Below are positions 9,621 through 22,890 of a DNA stretch of 64,000 nt, piece after piece. Source of the DNA: Spirodela intermedia (Eukaryota > Streptophyta > Magnoliopsida > Alismatales > Araceae); NCBI GenBank assembly GCA_902729315.2, contig LR746272.1, forward strand, positions 5,091,037 to 5,155,036, in the 5' to 3' direction. The translations under genes were made by a program, and so were the position numbers. Each line of letters opens with the position of its first letter. The first letter of the stretch is position 1. The notes under the pieces were generated by a model. The model did no database searches, was not told the DNA's origin, and saw only the letters and a list, made by a program, of their open reading frames with translations.

Positions 9621-11692
9621 GCGAACCCGGATTTCTTCACAACTCGTGATGTGAAGTCTCGGTGCCTCTGTTGCTTCAAATTATTTTGTCGAGTCACCCT
9701 TTTAATATCTTAAAATGTCCAGTAATTTCATATAATATTTATTATACCTATTTTACTAGATCTAATGCCGTTTAATGCTCCTCTGTAACTCGCTGCACCT
9801 CCCCACAAAGGCTATCTAATTATATGTAATTACAATCATTTTTTGTGTGCGTTTCGTATTTATTTAATCCGAAAAAATATTTTTTTAAAAAGGCGATTCG
9901 ATGGTGCTATGTTCCTAGATTAATAAGGGGGGGCGGGGAAAGGCGCATTTAATGATATACGCAAAGACTCTAAGATTCAGCGTATATCATTTATATCCCT
10001 ATAAATTTGGGGGAAAAAAAAGAATAGAGGGCTAGGGGTTTTATTTTCCTAAATAAACTTGGCCGCCGAATGGATCTGTCTCGGTGGTGGTGTTGACAGA
10101 GACAGAGAGTAAAGCGTAAAGCGTAGGGTTTGGACCGAGAAGAAGAAGGGGAGGGATTTGGGCTGGGCCCAAGAGAGAAATGGGTCCCACCCCCCTTGGT
10201 GGAGCCCAAATCTCCGGAATCGGTTTTCACCGAAGTAGCTGAAACGTGAGCCCACTAGGACGGAACGGACTATGCTTGTTGGGCCTTAGGGGGCCGGACA
10301 TAGGAAAAGCCCATTAGTGTCTGGAAAAGGGTGTGGAGAATGTGATATTCTTACCCCGTCGTTCCGAGAAGATCGCGCCATGGGGACAGCCACCCGCTCT
10401 AATCGGTCGAAGTCCTCTCCCCCTCAATGGGGTCTGAGTTTACGGACATGGGGTTTTAATAACAGTGACATACAGGCCAATTACACGTGTCTGAACATGA
10501 GTGGACGGGTATTTTTGAGAGGGTCTGTCTTGCGCGGGGAAAGGGAGGGAGACGGAAGCGAGGCAGTGTCCTTTCTCCTGAGTTCCTCTGAGAGGGGGTG
10601 TGGGGGTTGGAGGGGGAGAGAGAGGTCCGGTGTTTCCCTCGTTCTGCTTGATCTCTGCTTCAGGCCGTCTCTCTGCCATCACCGATCCCGTCGAGGTTTT
10701 TCTTCGTGGTGCCGTGCGCTCCACCCGCGCTCGATTCGTCTTCTGCGCGTTCAACAGCGTTGGGGGACGGGAGTTTGGGGAAGTCCGAGCTCTTCTTTGG
10801 AAGGACTTTCGAATCACAACTGGTCTACAACCTCACCTTGTCTAGTGCGTTGTTTGCGCTCCTTCTGCGCATCTGTTGATGCTTCGGTGTTGAGGTCTAT
10901 CGTAGGGTATTGTTTTGGTGTAAATGCAGGGGCATTGCGTTTTGCATGCAAAGCTGGATGGTAGCTTATTATTATTTTTCATGACACGTTTGCTCTGATC
11001 CATTCCTTCGAGATGTTTGTTTGTAGCTTTTGGGAAATCTCTCTTCTATTATCGAAATGACTTCCTCAGATAAACTCGTGCTCTCGGGATTCCCGCTTCT
11101 CGACTTTTTCGCGTTCTATACATCTGTTCATGCTTTTGCGTTAAGTGTGGCCTTCGATGTTTTCTCCGCCTGGACATCGGGCTGTGTTCTTTGCATGCAA
11201 TGCTCTATATATCTGTTTTTCTCAGCAGGAAAGAATTCTCCCTCATCTCTAAATTTTCGTTTTCACCTTTATCCAATACCATCATTTAACCAGTACCTTT
11301 GTTTTTTCGGAGGGTTCTGTGGATATTGAACCTGGTGCACATGTCTCCTTTCCTTTGAAGCCATTGCTGTAACGTAGCTTTCTTTTAAAGTAGTTCCCAG
11401 TGCACTGGGTCATTTTTTTCTCCGTAGTCTTTCCACCGATACTGGCTTCCTTTCTTTCTCTGGTTTACGCACGGTAAATGGCTAGCTGTCCGGTGAATGT
11501 GCAGTGACGGCTTCAGTTTCAAATTTCCCTGGGTTCAACGTCTAAAAATTAACGTGGAGTCGGGACTATCATTCATACGGTCCATTGATATTTCAGGGTT
11601 TATGCTGTTCCCGTGGGCTCAAGTCGTCCAACTTGTCGTTACTTTTGTCACCCAATGAGATCCTCTGATTTTTATTGTATTCTTCAGTTGTA
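9621..11692. other. intergenic region and probable spliced leader of NRPD2
   Basis: No protein-coding gene is recognised. The stretch includes AT-rich DNA (9.68-10.05 kb) and GGGCC-type promoter motifs near 10165 and 10279-10295. A long transcribed-looking region follows, rich in T and G. An acceptor (TATTCTTCAG) ends at 11687, six bases before the NRPD2 ATG, so at least one 5' UTR intron is likely. Two segments near 10.86-10.96 and 11.1-11.2 kb look like diverged copies of each other; both end near TTTGCATGCAA. Confidence 0.45.
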
Positions 11693-14600
11693 ATGGATAA
11701 AGCTGAACGTGTGGATGATGGTCCGAGCTTAAATAGCATGGGAAAGATTGAGGACGAGATGCTGAATGCAGAAGATATCATAGAGGGTGTCACGAAGCAC
11801 ACTGATTCATTGATGAAGGGCACTGGAGACACAGATGTTTTCAGCTTCAGGAGTGAAAATCTATCCAGCAAAGATTTGGGGGAGAATTACCTTCATAGGT
11901 TCTGTAAGGAGGCAGCCCATGCCTTCTTTAATGACTTTGGCTTGATCAGTCATCAGATCAACTCATATAATGATTTCGTTGATAATGGTTTACAGAAGAT
12001 ATTTGATTCACTTGGTGAAGTCAATGTGGACCCCGAATATGATCCCTCCAAGAAAGGTTCCAGTGGCTGGCGCCATGCGAGAATCACATTCGGAAAAGTT
12101 AGGCTGGAGTCTCCTACATTCTGGACGGAAAGGCATAATAGCAGTGATGAGCCTCTGAAGTTGCTGCCAAAGCATGCTCGGCTTCAAAATATGACATACT
12201 CGGCCAGAATGTTTGTGGAAGTAAATGTCAAGGTAACCGGATGAGTTTATTCGTGCAGAAAACATTAACATTACTCAGTATGTGTTCATTTTTCTTCGAT
12301 CTCTATTTTTCATTTGAGCTTCTCTGTCTGGTGAAGTACCTCTGTTGACTAGCAGATGAAGGGTTTTTCACGGACAAATTAATTCAAAGGAAAACCACAT
12401 ACATTTTTGTGACACCTTTGATGATAAATGCCACAGGATTGAGGGACTAGGGTTTTTATGTTTTACTATCGCTATGTCCTGTATGGAGAATTCTTTATTT
12501 CAGAATTTTGAAGATTGGAAGACTTGTTTGTGTCTGTTTTATGGATACTGTTTAAACTATTTCTGGTCTGAGAATTATCTTCTTTTCTCATGGCTCTATA
12601 ACCTCGAGTGAAATGCATTTAGGTACAAACATAAAGCGTAAATCAAGCTGTAGCACCCTAAGAAAATCATTCTTTTTAATGCTTAAACATAGATTTATTC
12701 ATTCTTCATTGGGTTTTCTGGAAAAACTTCGTACCATCTACTTCCTAACAATGGACATATCTTCATTTGTTGTTCATCATGTATGACTTATAATATTCTT
12801 TCTGGGAAAGAATAAAATATTTTATGGCACATGGACTGTGATATCTGCTGATCCATTCTGAGTTATATTGGGAACTTAAGCAATTTTATTAAATACCATC
12901 TTAGTTCTTATTATGATCATCACGTGTATCTGGTAAATTGACGGCCATGATACTCGCATTTTGCTCATAAATATTACGTTTTTTTCCTATTTTTTAACTT
13001 GCTGAGTATCTTCCCATCAGTAACATGTTATGTGATTCTGAGTGGAACTGACGCCCATCGGCTCGATTTACAGATCAGAGCATGATATCTCTGATTTTTT
13101 TCATTTAAAGTGTGTCTCCAATAAATCAACCATATCTGTTTTGACGTGTTACAGTTAATGTGCTGGCTACAGTCCTGGGTTTTGCTTATTTTCCATCTAA
13201 AATTTATTGTTGGCGGCAACAACTCAGGTGCCGTAGTACTTGAATTTTGTGGAGATGCAGTAACTCTTGCTGACTTGAAGATTTAATAGTCAATGAAATG
13301 TCAACTTTTGAGACTCATTTTAAATGTATGTTTAACTAGTCTGATGAGTAAACAACTCAACTGTACCGTCCTGAATGAAACCACAACTGTGTCCTCTGGT
13401 TTCCTATCACAGTAACTTTCTGAAAAAAAATCGTCATAATTCTTTCATGAACTTTCTATCATCGAGCATTTTCCAAATGTGGTGCATTGAATGTTTATGA
13501 CTCTTCATTTTTGTCGAAATTTCAGGTATATACTAAAGAGCTTGTCAAAAGTGACAAATTCAAGACGGGTAAACAACAATATATCAACGATAAGGTGCTG
13601 AATGAAGATACGAGAGAGATAGTGATGGGGAGAGTACCTGTGATGGTGAAATCAAAACTTTGCTGGCTTTATAAACTTGGAAAAAGTGATTGCGACTTTG
13701 ATGCAGGCGGATACTTTCTGATTAAAGGAATAGAAAAGGTGAATCTAGTCCCCTTTGTATTGTGTCCACGTATCAATCGTTATTTTCATGGATCCATGCC
13801 TATATTCCAAACTCATAATACCAGTGCCTAAATAATCCTCTTTATTTCAATTGCCCTAATTATCATATAATGTTTAAATTTTTGTATTGCAGATGCACAC
13901 ACATGACAAGATTCTTTTTTTGTTTTTGTTTTTTGAACAAGTATGAGTGTCCGTGTTATTTTATTTTTATCTCTGTAAGTGCATCGTATATTTCTGTCAG
14001 AGCCTTGCCAGGTGACAAGGGTTAGATCGTTAAGAAATCTTTGTTTCGAAATTGGCCGCTTGTACCTTTAAGTTATCCAAAACATTCTCGTCTGTCCGTG
14101 CATCCGATCAATTCATTTTTAGTGAGTTTTCCTTATTTAACAGTCACGGCCAGTTCTTTCTTCACAAACCTCTGACAGGAATTGGATGACAATCAATAAT
14201 TAAAAATTAATGGAAGTATACCAGTTGTGCTGTTCCAGAAGACCATCAGTGATGAGGACTTGCAGTCAATCATGCATTCGTCAAGATCTACAGTTAAAGG
14301 AAGCGTATGACTGGACTTGGTGAATAATATAACAGGAACATTTTTGCTCATTTCCGTCGGTCACTGAGCCCAAGTTTATCTTGGCTATATCTAAGATTGT
14401 TAAGGTCTATTTAAGACTAGTGTATCCCAAGCATTTTCCCTGCCTTTAGGTAGAATTTAAAGCCAAAATTCTGGCTTATTAGTTTAAGGGAGCTGTTAGG
14501 ATTTGTAGTCCCCTTCAAAGGCCTCGTATTCCATGTATAAATAAGTGGCTAAACTTGATGTCAAGGGACTATCTTTTGAATGAAAATTTTTGCTCTTAGT

Positions 14601-17600
14601 TCTTTCTCCAAGAGGGCCGTGAAGGGTCCTCTGATGTGAATTTCGGGCCCCAAAGAGTGAAACTGTGGGTTCTTTTGTCTTGCTCGATTCCTAGCGTCCC
14701 ATAGGTTGTTTGGATCTCTACATCGTCAAGAGGAGGGTAGTTGGTGGGTCGTTTGATCTGTAAATCCCATAGGTCTCTGCAGACGAGCTTGAAGGCATAA
14801 TCGTTGTCAATCCTATTCGTGATCTCTAATCTAACTCGGTATTGAAGATCTATTGTTTTTGGTTATACTTATCTCTAAGCTCTCACCAGCCTTACATCCG
14901 TATTTCCTATTCTGGTCCGCCCTTAACACATCATAAGTTACTGCCTTAAAGGAAGTTTCCATGCTTCCTATGATTCTAAATCTTGTTTTGAAAGCAAGGC
15001 ACCTTGCTAGCGACCTAACTATAAACATAAACTAACTGTGACTACTCATAGAGGATGCCTATTTGTTTGGCCAGCCATTATTTGAATTGATATTTGCTAT
15101 TTTCTCTTAAAATCAGCTATATGCAAGGTGTGTCTCGCAAAACTAATCTCATCCATCCCCAAGTAAAAAGTGTTAATCGATCCTTTTTTACTGTGTAGTT
15201 GCTGCTTTTATATACTTATGGGGATTTTTTGAGATATACGGTCAGTCCTCTGACTGGAAGGTCAGATGCACGGAATCAGCAGCAGTCGATATCATGAAAT
15301 GGGGGAGAGATCAGGCGATGAAGTTGAAGGCTAGGGAATATGATAGCATTCATAAAGCAAACAAGAAAATGTATTTATTATTCACCGAAATGGATATTAT
15401 ATATATATATATAAGTATATATATTACTGTTATTTTCTATCACGACACACTTTTTTAGCACTGTGACTATCTATTTTTCCCAGCTGCTGAACCTTTGATC
15501 ACAACTCTATAACCTAAATGATCTGTATAACATCTTAGATTTTTACTGATAGGTCTACGTGTAAATTATAATTATGGGTAAAATGAGTTGTGCAATGAAA
15601 GTACAATTTAATGAATCTAGATGTCATATCGAATTAGAGAAAGCATGTCGAAATTATTATTCAATGATTACAGAGCAGTCCACTGAAGAAAAGGTTGCCG
15701 GAAACCATCATTTCATGCAGGCTTTCCAGTTCTTTCAGAGATCGTTTTTCACGATTTAGCCAGTTTCAGTCTTATTTGAATTTTTTTTTATTGTCTAGGT
15801 CAATTTATTCTCTAAAGAGGGACCTGTTACATGATACTAGTCTGGTTACACTTTAACCTGGTCTAGTGTTACCGTCTAGTTTACCATGTCTCTCTGTTTT
15901 TCATCTTCTTCTCTTGTCTTTCACTTTTAATAAAATCATACATCTCTTCTCAATTATGACACTGTTGCGAATGGCCATTCTTCAAGTACTTTTATTTTTC
16001 TCTCCATAGGTGTTCATAGCTCAAGAACACCGTTGTTTATCAAGACTCTGGACAACTGATAAGCCGTCATGGGCTGTGCAGTACCAATCCCAGGCTAAGA
16101 AGAAGAGAGTCTATGTAAAGTTCAGGGGAGACTCAAAGGCTATTGGGTTAACTGCAAAGAAAGTTGTCACTGTCTGCTTTCTGTATGCGACAATGCCAGT
16201 ATGGTTATTATTTTTTGCTCTTGGTGCATCATCTGATAGAGAGGTTCATCAAATGATTAACATTGATGAGTCTGATTCCAGGCTAGTTAATATATTATTA
16301 GAAACAATCAAAGATGCAGATGAGCAATTTTCTGGTTTTCGTGATAGAGAAAGAGCAGTGGAGTTTGTTAATGACTTGGTCAGAAACACCAAGTTTCCGC
16401 CAAGTGAAACTATGGAACAGTGCATAAAAAAATATTTATTTCCTGCTATGCATGAGGATATAAATAAGGCTCTTTTTTTGGGACACATGGTAAAATCCCT
16501 GCTGCTTGCCTGGTCTGGCAAAAGAAAGTGTGATAATATGCACGATTTTAGGAACAAAAGGTTGGAGCTATCTGGCGATCTTCTATCGAGAGAACTGTAT
16601 ATTCGAGTTAAACACGCTCAAAGGCGTATGTCCAAGGTCATCCAAAGAGACTTGAATGGAGATCGTGATTTAAATGTTATTGAGTACTACGTAGATGCAT
16701 CAATCATCAGCAACGGTTTAGGGAGAGTATTTTCCTCTGGCACATGGAGTCATCCTTACAAAAGAACGGAAACCTCCACAGGAATTATTGCCAATCTTCG
16801 TAGGGTTAATCCTGTGCAGATGATATCTGATCTGAGAAAAACACGTCAGCAATTCCAATATAGTGGAAAGAGTGGGGATGCCAGATTTCCGTAAGATTGA
16901 ATTATCACTGTAGTCACTACTGTGCAATTAGATGTCAGTAGCTATTGCTCCGTATATTTTGATTTGTGTTGCTGTTACTAGTGCAAACATTTTTGTAGCC
17001 TCAAAAGCACGTAGTTATTTTAAAAATTGAATGATGATTTATGCAATTTTTTGAGCTACAGGGTAATATATCTAAAAAACCATGAGATCATGGGAAAGTA
17101 AGCCTTCTAGATAGGAACATGGGTACAGACCTTAAGGGTGTCAAATTCGCAAGTACTTCATCACCTTTTATCAGCAGTTATGAATCTCCTTAGTCTACAT
17201 ATTTTGTCTGACAATGAACTTCGGTTGGAATATTTTCCGATTCTGATCTTTGATAAGATGAATTTCAAGGGAGACATTCCCCAATCCTCCCTTCAAATTT
17301 TCTGATCCATATTTTCAAACAACAAGATAAATAAAGTTCACTTTTATGTTTATTTTGAGTTGTTAATTTTACTTATCTTCGCTCTGTAGTATTTGCTCGT
17401 TCATGTCTTCCGATGTTTGGTTCATGTAATAAATTAATATTTTATTAAAATCTGATACGGTTCTTTCTTCTTTCTTCATCTCTCTTTTATTTTTCATTTT
17501 TTGTGCATAATCTGCACTGGCTTCGTGTGTTCATTTCCTGGATCGTTGGGATCAGTGAAGAATGATGCAGAAATACAACATAAGAAATGTTTTGTATAAC

Positions 17601-20600
17601 GAATGCTTTGGCTTTTGATATAATGGTTACTATTTTTATTGTTTTGGCAATGCTGTATTATATGATTATCGAGAAGAATGCTTCTCTGATAGTCGCAGCA
17701 TAATATGCCTCCCGCCAAGATGCCAGGGACCTAGTCATAGAGGAAGAGAAAACAGATGGAACTTGTCAGTATTCCTAAACTATTTTCCGGTCAAGCTGCT
17801 TTGATGACACCACACCTAATGAGAATTGCTTTTGAGGTATCACTACTGGGTTAAAATAAGAGAAGAAAATACGGGTTAATATGCCAATAAAAAAAACCCG
17901 AAGCACTTTTAAATGTTATACATTTTCTCCCAAATCAACGCTCTTTATGTTTTTTATTCTACAACCAATTTAAGCATTTCACTATAAACTGCAATGGAAA
18001 GTAAATTATGGCAATGCTTCTCGGTTCTTTGCTCCTTGTTATTCAAATAAGTATTCCTTGCTCTTGTTGCCTTCCTCAGCTAGAAGGTTTCTCTGATCTC
18101 GTAGATTTGATTGAAAGAAATCAGTTACCAGCTATTATCCCAAAAAAAGTCATTTTTTTTTTTGTTTGGTTGTTCTGTCGTACAGTTCCTTTTTATTCTG
18201 GTGTGTGAATATTCAGTCTTTTTGGCCCCATTTTCTGTTTCATTCTGGGTACAGTTCTTTTCCATGGATTATTCAAACGATAAACCAAGAAGTTGGGAGA
18301 TCTCTGAATTCTCCTAACCACAGAGATAAATCGGCATATGTGCACTTATGGCTCCCTGGTGACAGATCCTGAAGAGTTCTTGTGCAATATGCCTTCTACA
18401 ATCTAGACATAGAAATTGCGGGTCTATCACTTTTGACTTCCTTTCATGTGGCTCGAAACATACGTGAAATGAAAGATTAAAGTAAGATGGTTGAACCCTA
18501 CGCTTATGTTTCCGGCGAAAGAGAACATCCAACATGTTTCATCCCGCTCTTCGACCCTGTAGACAGATTTTGGAGCATGCCTGCTTGGAATTCTGTTTGA
18601 CTGATAATGGGGACCCGACCTTTTCGCCATGCAAAATCTTTAACATGGCGTTGACTTTTGTCTGTTGTACTTATGCAGGAACCCATCTCACTGGGGAAAG
18701 TTATGCTTCCTGTCCACCCCAGATGGAGAAAACTGTGGACTCATAAAAAATCTGGCGGTCACTGGACTTGTCAGCACCCATCGTAGGGAATCAATCGTAG
18801 AATCATTGGTAGCATGTGGGATGGAGAGACTGGAAAGAATTCCTCTCCAGTCCATAAATGGAATGAACAAGGTTTTCTTAAATGGCACCTGGGTTGGTGC
18901 CTGTCAGGACGGTCGATCCTTTGCCGCTGACCTTAGAAGCCTCCGGCGAAGAAAACTCCTCCATATTGAGGTACACTCCTCAAACTCCTGGAAGTTCTCA
19001 CGAAAAATAAACCTGTGAATATATTAGCATATGAGGTTTCTTTATGCAGTTATTGAATTTATTTTGATTGTCCTATTTTATTGCTGCATCATACGGATGA
19101 TAGTTTTCGCCACCAAGTAGAGAATCGGAAGTTCTTACGAACAAAAAAAAAAAAGTTTTTCGTCCAATCACTGAGATTAATTCGATTGGTCGACTGTATT
19201 ATCTCATGCTTTCTTTGCCTGTCGCTCTTTTCTCGTCCTCCTCGGTTCTTGGGCTAAATCTCTTGTTTGGGTTTTTGGAGGTCGAGATCAAATGGGATCC
19301 TCATCAGCAAGAGGTGCGGGTGTTCTCCGACGCGGGAAGAATCATGCGGCCTCTTCTGATCGCGGGTAATCTCCAGAGAGCGAAGAATCTCAGGGGCGGA
19401 CGCCTCTCCTTCCAATCTCTCCTCGACGAGCAGCTCGTGGAGCTCGTCGGCGTTGAGGAGGAGGAGGACTGCCGGACCGCGTGGGGGATCAAATACATCT
19501 TCAGCGAAGGCGGCGGCGCTTTGTCGCCGCCGCCCGAGTACACCCACTGCGAGCTTGACCTCTCCTTCCTGCTGGGCCTGAGCTGCTCCCTCGTCCCCTT
19601 CGCGAACCACGACTTCGCCCGGAGGGTCCTCTACCAATCGGAGAAGCACTCTCAGCAAGCCGTCGGGGTCTCCACGGTCAACCCGGCGGCGAGACTCGAC
19701 ACCGCCTCGTACCAGCTTTTCTACCCGCAGAGGCCGCTTTTCAGGACGACGACCTCCGAGTGCCTCCGGAAGGCGGAGCTCTACAACGGCCAGAACGCCG
19801 TCGTGGCGGTCAACGTCCACCAGGGTTACAACCAGGAGGACTCGCTGGTGCTCAACCGGGCCGCCCTGGAGCGGGGGATGTTCCGGACGGAGCTCTTCCG
19901 GTGCTACAAATCCGCTGTCGACAACATCGAGCTCCTCTCGGCGAGGCGTCTGAAGGCGAAGGACAGGGTTGCCTTCGCGAAGATCGACAGCAAGATCGGC
20001 CGCGTCGACTCACTGGAAGGAGACGGTCTCCCCTGGGTCGGCGCCCGCCTGCAGAGCGGCGACATCGTGATCGGCCGGGTCGCCGAGTCGGGGGCGGACC
20101 ACTCCGTCAAGCTGAAGCACACGGAGAGAGGGTCTGTGCAGAGGGTCGTCCTCTCCGCCAACGACGAGTGCAAGAACTTCGCCGCCGTCGTCCTCCGGCA
20201 GGTTCGGTCGCCGGTGCTGGGGGACAAGTTCTCGAGCATGCACGGGCAGAAGGGCGTGGTGGGGCTCTTGGAGGCACAGGAGAACTTCCCCTTCACCGGG
20301 CAGGGGATAGTCCCCGACGTCGTCATCAACCCGCACGCCTTCCCCACCCGCCAGACGCCAGGCCAGCTGCTTGAAGCGGCGCTCGGGAAGGGCGTCGCCG
20401 CCTGCGCGGACGCCACCGTCGCGCGGTCCGCCACGCCCTTTGCCGCCCCCTCGGTGGAAGAGATCACCGAGCAGCTGCACAGGTAGGTTCCCCCCCCGGC
20501 GCCAGAGTCCACCGGCGGGAGGATCTTCTGTCTCACTGGTTACTGCCATGTTTGCAGGGCGGGTTACACGCGGTGGGGGGCGGAGAGGGTGTGCAGCGGG

Positions 20601-21059
20601 AGGACGGGAGAGATGATGCGGTGCATGGTGTTCATGGGGCCGACGTTCTACCAGCGGCTGGTGCACATGGCGGAGGACAAGGTGAAGTTCAGGAACACGG
20701 GGCCAGTTCACCCTCTAACGCGGCAGCCGGTGGCAGACCGGAAGAGGTACGGCGGGGTGAGGTTCGGGGAGATGGAGAGGGACTGCCTGCTGGCCCACGG
20801 CGCCGCCGCGAACCTGCACGAACGGCTCTTCGCGCTCAGCGACGCCTCGGAGATGCATGTCTGCCAGCGCTGCACGCGCGCAGCGGGTGTGGTGCAGCGC
20901 CCGGTCGCCGGGAGGAAGATGGTGCGCGGCCCCTACTGTCCCTTCTGCCGCTCCTCCGAGGAGATCGTCAGGGTCGACGTTCCCTACGGTGCCAAGCTGC
21001 TTTACCAGGAGCTCTTCAGCATGGGCATCTGCCTCAAGTTCCACACCGACGCCAGCTGA
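11693..21059 (+). CDS. NRPD2: second largest subunit of RNA polymerases IV and V (NRPD2/NRPE2)
   Basis: Exons 11693-12232, 13526-13738, 16010-16890, 18679-18970, 19281-20482 and 20558-21059 join in frame to 1209 residues. The product is the beta-like subunit shared by plant Pol IV and Pol V, which make siRNA precursors and scaffold transcripts for RNA-directed DNA methylation. Signature stretches include FGLISHQINSYNDF, HARLQNMTYSARM, WSHPYKRTE, CFLSTPDGENCGL, GYNQEDS (active-site acidic motif), GDKFSSMHGQKG (Pol IV/V type; Pol II has RHGQKG) and a C-terminal zinc site (CQRC...CPFC). The first four exons are AT-rich and the last two strongly GC-rich. Introns 3 and 4 exceed 1.7 kb. Before the ATG there is a probable 5' UTR intron. 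Family identity is very secure, since the Pol IV/V-specific motifs separate it from NRPB2. Confidence 0.96.
14470..14880. mobile_element. possible LTR fragment inside NRPD2 intron 3
   Basis: The segment begins near GTTAGGATTTG and has a TATAAATA box near 14537 followed by a GAATGAAA stretch. This order resembles the promoter and R/U5 region of a copia-type LTR. Nearby intron sequence has no similarity to any coding exon. I could not define both ends or target-site duplications, so this is only a hint. Confidence 0.22.
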
Positions 21060-21483
21060 CCTAATGTGAGTATGCCCATCACCACGCTCTCTCTGTCTCT
21101 CGCTACGTATATACTTATTCATATAAATATAGGATATATATATATATATATATCTTACAACCTTTTATGGTGTCTTCCCTTCCCCTTTTGGTTGGCTTAG
21201 TCGGTGGGGTATGCTGTGGTCGTAGATGTGAATGGTGGTAGGAGGGCTGCTTTTTTTGTGCCAGAGTTATCAAGGGAGGGGAGGTTTTTGGAGGGATGGG
21301 AAAAATCTGCTTTTGGTTTACTGCCGGGGGTGAAAGTGGCAGATACTAAGGATGTATCTATTATGATTTTGGATTTGCCTAGCGCAGTCTCAGGATTCGT
21401 CGCTCTCACTGGATTCTTAGTGAGGTAATTTACAGGAGAAATCCTTAAAAGCGGGATGTTGTGACGATTTAGGGACGGGGAGC

Positions 21484-21520
<37 letters not shown>

Positions 21521-22650
21521 GGAAGGAGGGGTGATGGAAAATGTGATAAAACTACATGAGAATTAAACAGTTTTTTGATGTGTCCCTTGCGATGGCTTTG
21601 AGGGAATTATTAAATAATTTAAAAAGTTGAAAGAAATTATGTATAGTTAATTAAGCTTAGGACTATGCAAGTTGTTGAATCTCTGAAGGTCCATCCGTTG
21701 TCCTGTCACTTGCTGCAGTTGCTGCACTTCATTCTGTCAATGAGAAATAATTGAACTATGGTTACGTTAAGTCAAGTTGCCTATCCTCTCTCTCAGAGCC
21801 TCCCTTGAGGTGATGCATGGGATCTTTGCAGCCAATGGCCACTCTATTTGTTTCACTTTTGTGCCTGCCACTTGTCTTCGCAACCTTTTATATACACTAG
21901 TCAACGGTGGACATTTCAGATAGAGTTTTGAGTCAGAGCTTTAATCCATAGTATTTTATGAAGAAATGTCTAGGTAGTTAAAACCTTACATTTTTGAGAA
22001 AGATAGGCTAAAACGTACTCCCCATGGATGGTAATATGTGCCAATTGGTTGGATTTATAAAATGGCATTTACATGGCTGCACTTTGGGGAACATGACGTT
22101 TTTTTTATAAAACAAAAATGTTATATGTGTGACCAAATAGTTTCAAATATTTCCTGAAAAAGTGAGTAGCTGAATATTGGGCAAGTGTATATGGACAAAC
22201 ATAAAAAAGATCAATGATTATGAATCTAAATGCATAATGATGATTATGAAGATGATTTCGACAACTGAAGTGAAATCAAACCCAATGTTGATGACCTTGG
22301 TATGAGTCATTGGAATTTTATATTATTACGAATCGTGAAGCTAAGGAAATTCCTTAGAAGAATTGTGATAATTCATAAATAAAATTAAGAGACAAGTTTA
22401 TGGATGTAAAAATAGTCAAATCTGCACCAAGACGTCACCAATGCATAAAGACAACATTTATAATTGTACTGGTTGTTAGCAAATGACGAGCTTAGGGTAC
22501 TTGTTGAGTATGTAAAATTAGATTATGTAGTATGTACATGCCATGTACTTGCAATCATTGATGAAGTGTCTAAAACCTTTTTATTTATCTATTTTGGTTG
22601 TTCCTAATACATCTTTACATTTTAAAAACTGATTTGACACCTTACATATC
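21060..22650. other. 3' flank of NRPD2 and AT-rich intergenic DNA
   Basis: No gene is seen. The stretch holds a TA run (about 21133-21151), an AG microsatellite (21489-21516) and AT-rich sequence. The part after 22.2 kb may include decayed gag/protease sequence of the copia relic that becomes recognisable at 22.66 kb, but frames are too broken to be sure. Confidence 0.45.
21489..21516. repeat. (AG)n microsatellite
   Basis: An uninterrupted AG dinucleotide run lies about 430 bases past the NRPD2 stop codon. It is one of many GA/CT tracts in the window. Confidence 0.9.
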
Positions 22651-22659
22651 TCATGATAG

Positions 22660-22890
22660 AGGTATGGTTTTCATGAATAATAACATTGAGTGTAGAATCA
22701 TTGAGATATGAGTAGTAGAAATCAAGATATTTGATGGAATAATTAGAACTTTGATAGATATCAAGCAAGTATCACACTTAGGAAGAAATCTAATCTCTAA
22801 AGGTTCACTCTATTCCAATGGTTGTACTCATTCATTAGCTAATGATATTATGAAATTAAAGAATATAATAGCCATGTGTCACAAAGGTAG
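22660..22890 (+). pseudogene. Ty1/copia pol relic (pre-integrase region)
   Basis: Translation gives GMVFMNNN, then IKIFDGIIRTL, then IDIKQVSHLGRNLISKGSL and YSNGC. This matches, in order, the segment just before the integrase in Ty1/copia polyproteins (motifs of the type GSVFMGNN, KMFDGTVRTLTDV and LKKNLISLGTLDSNGC). At least one in-frame stop and flanking frame loss show that it is dead. Reverse transcriptase and LTRs were not found next to it. Only the family assignment is claimed; boundaries are approximate. Confidence 0.65.

Noticed and set aside
19254-20711. Long minus-strand frames opposite the last NRPD2 exons
   Set aside because: They lie exactly opposite conserved polymerase coding sequence and contain no recognisable domains.
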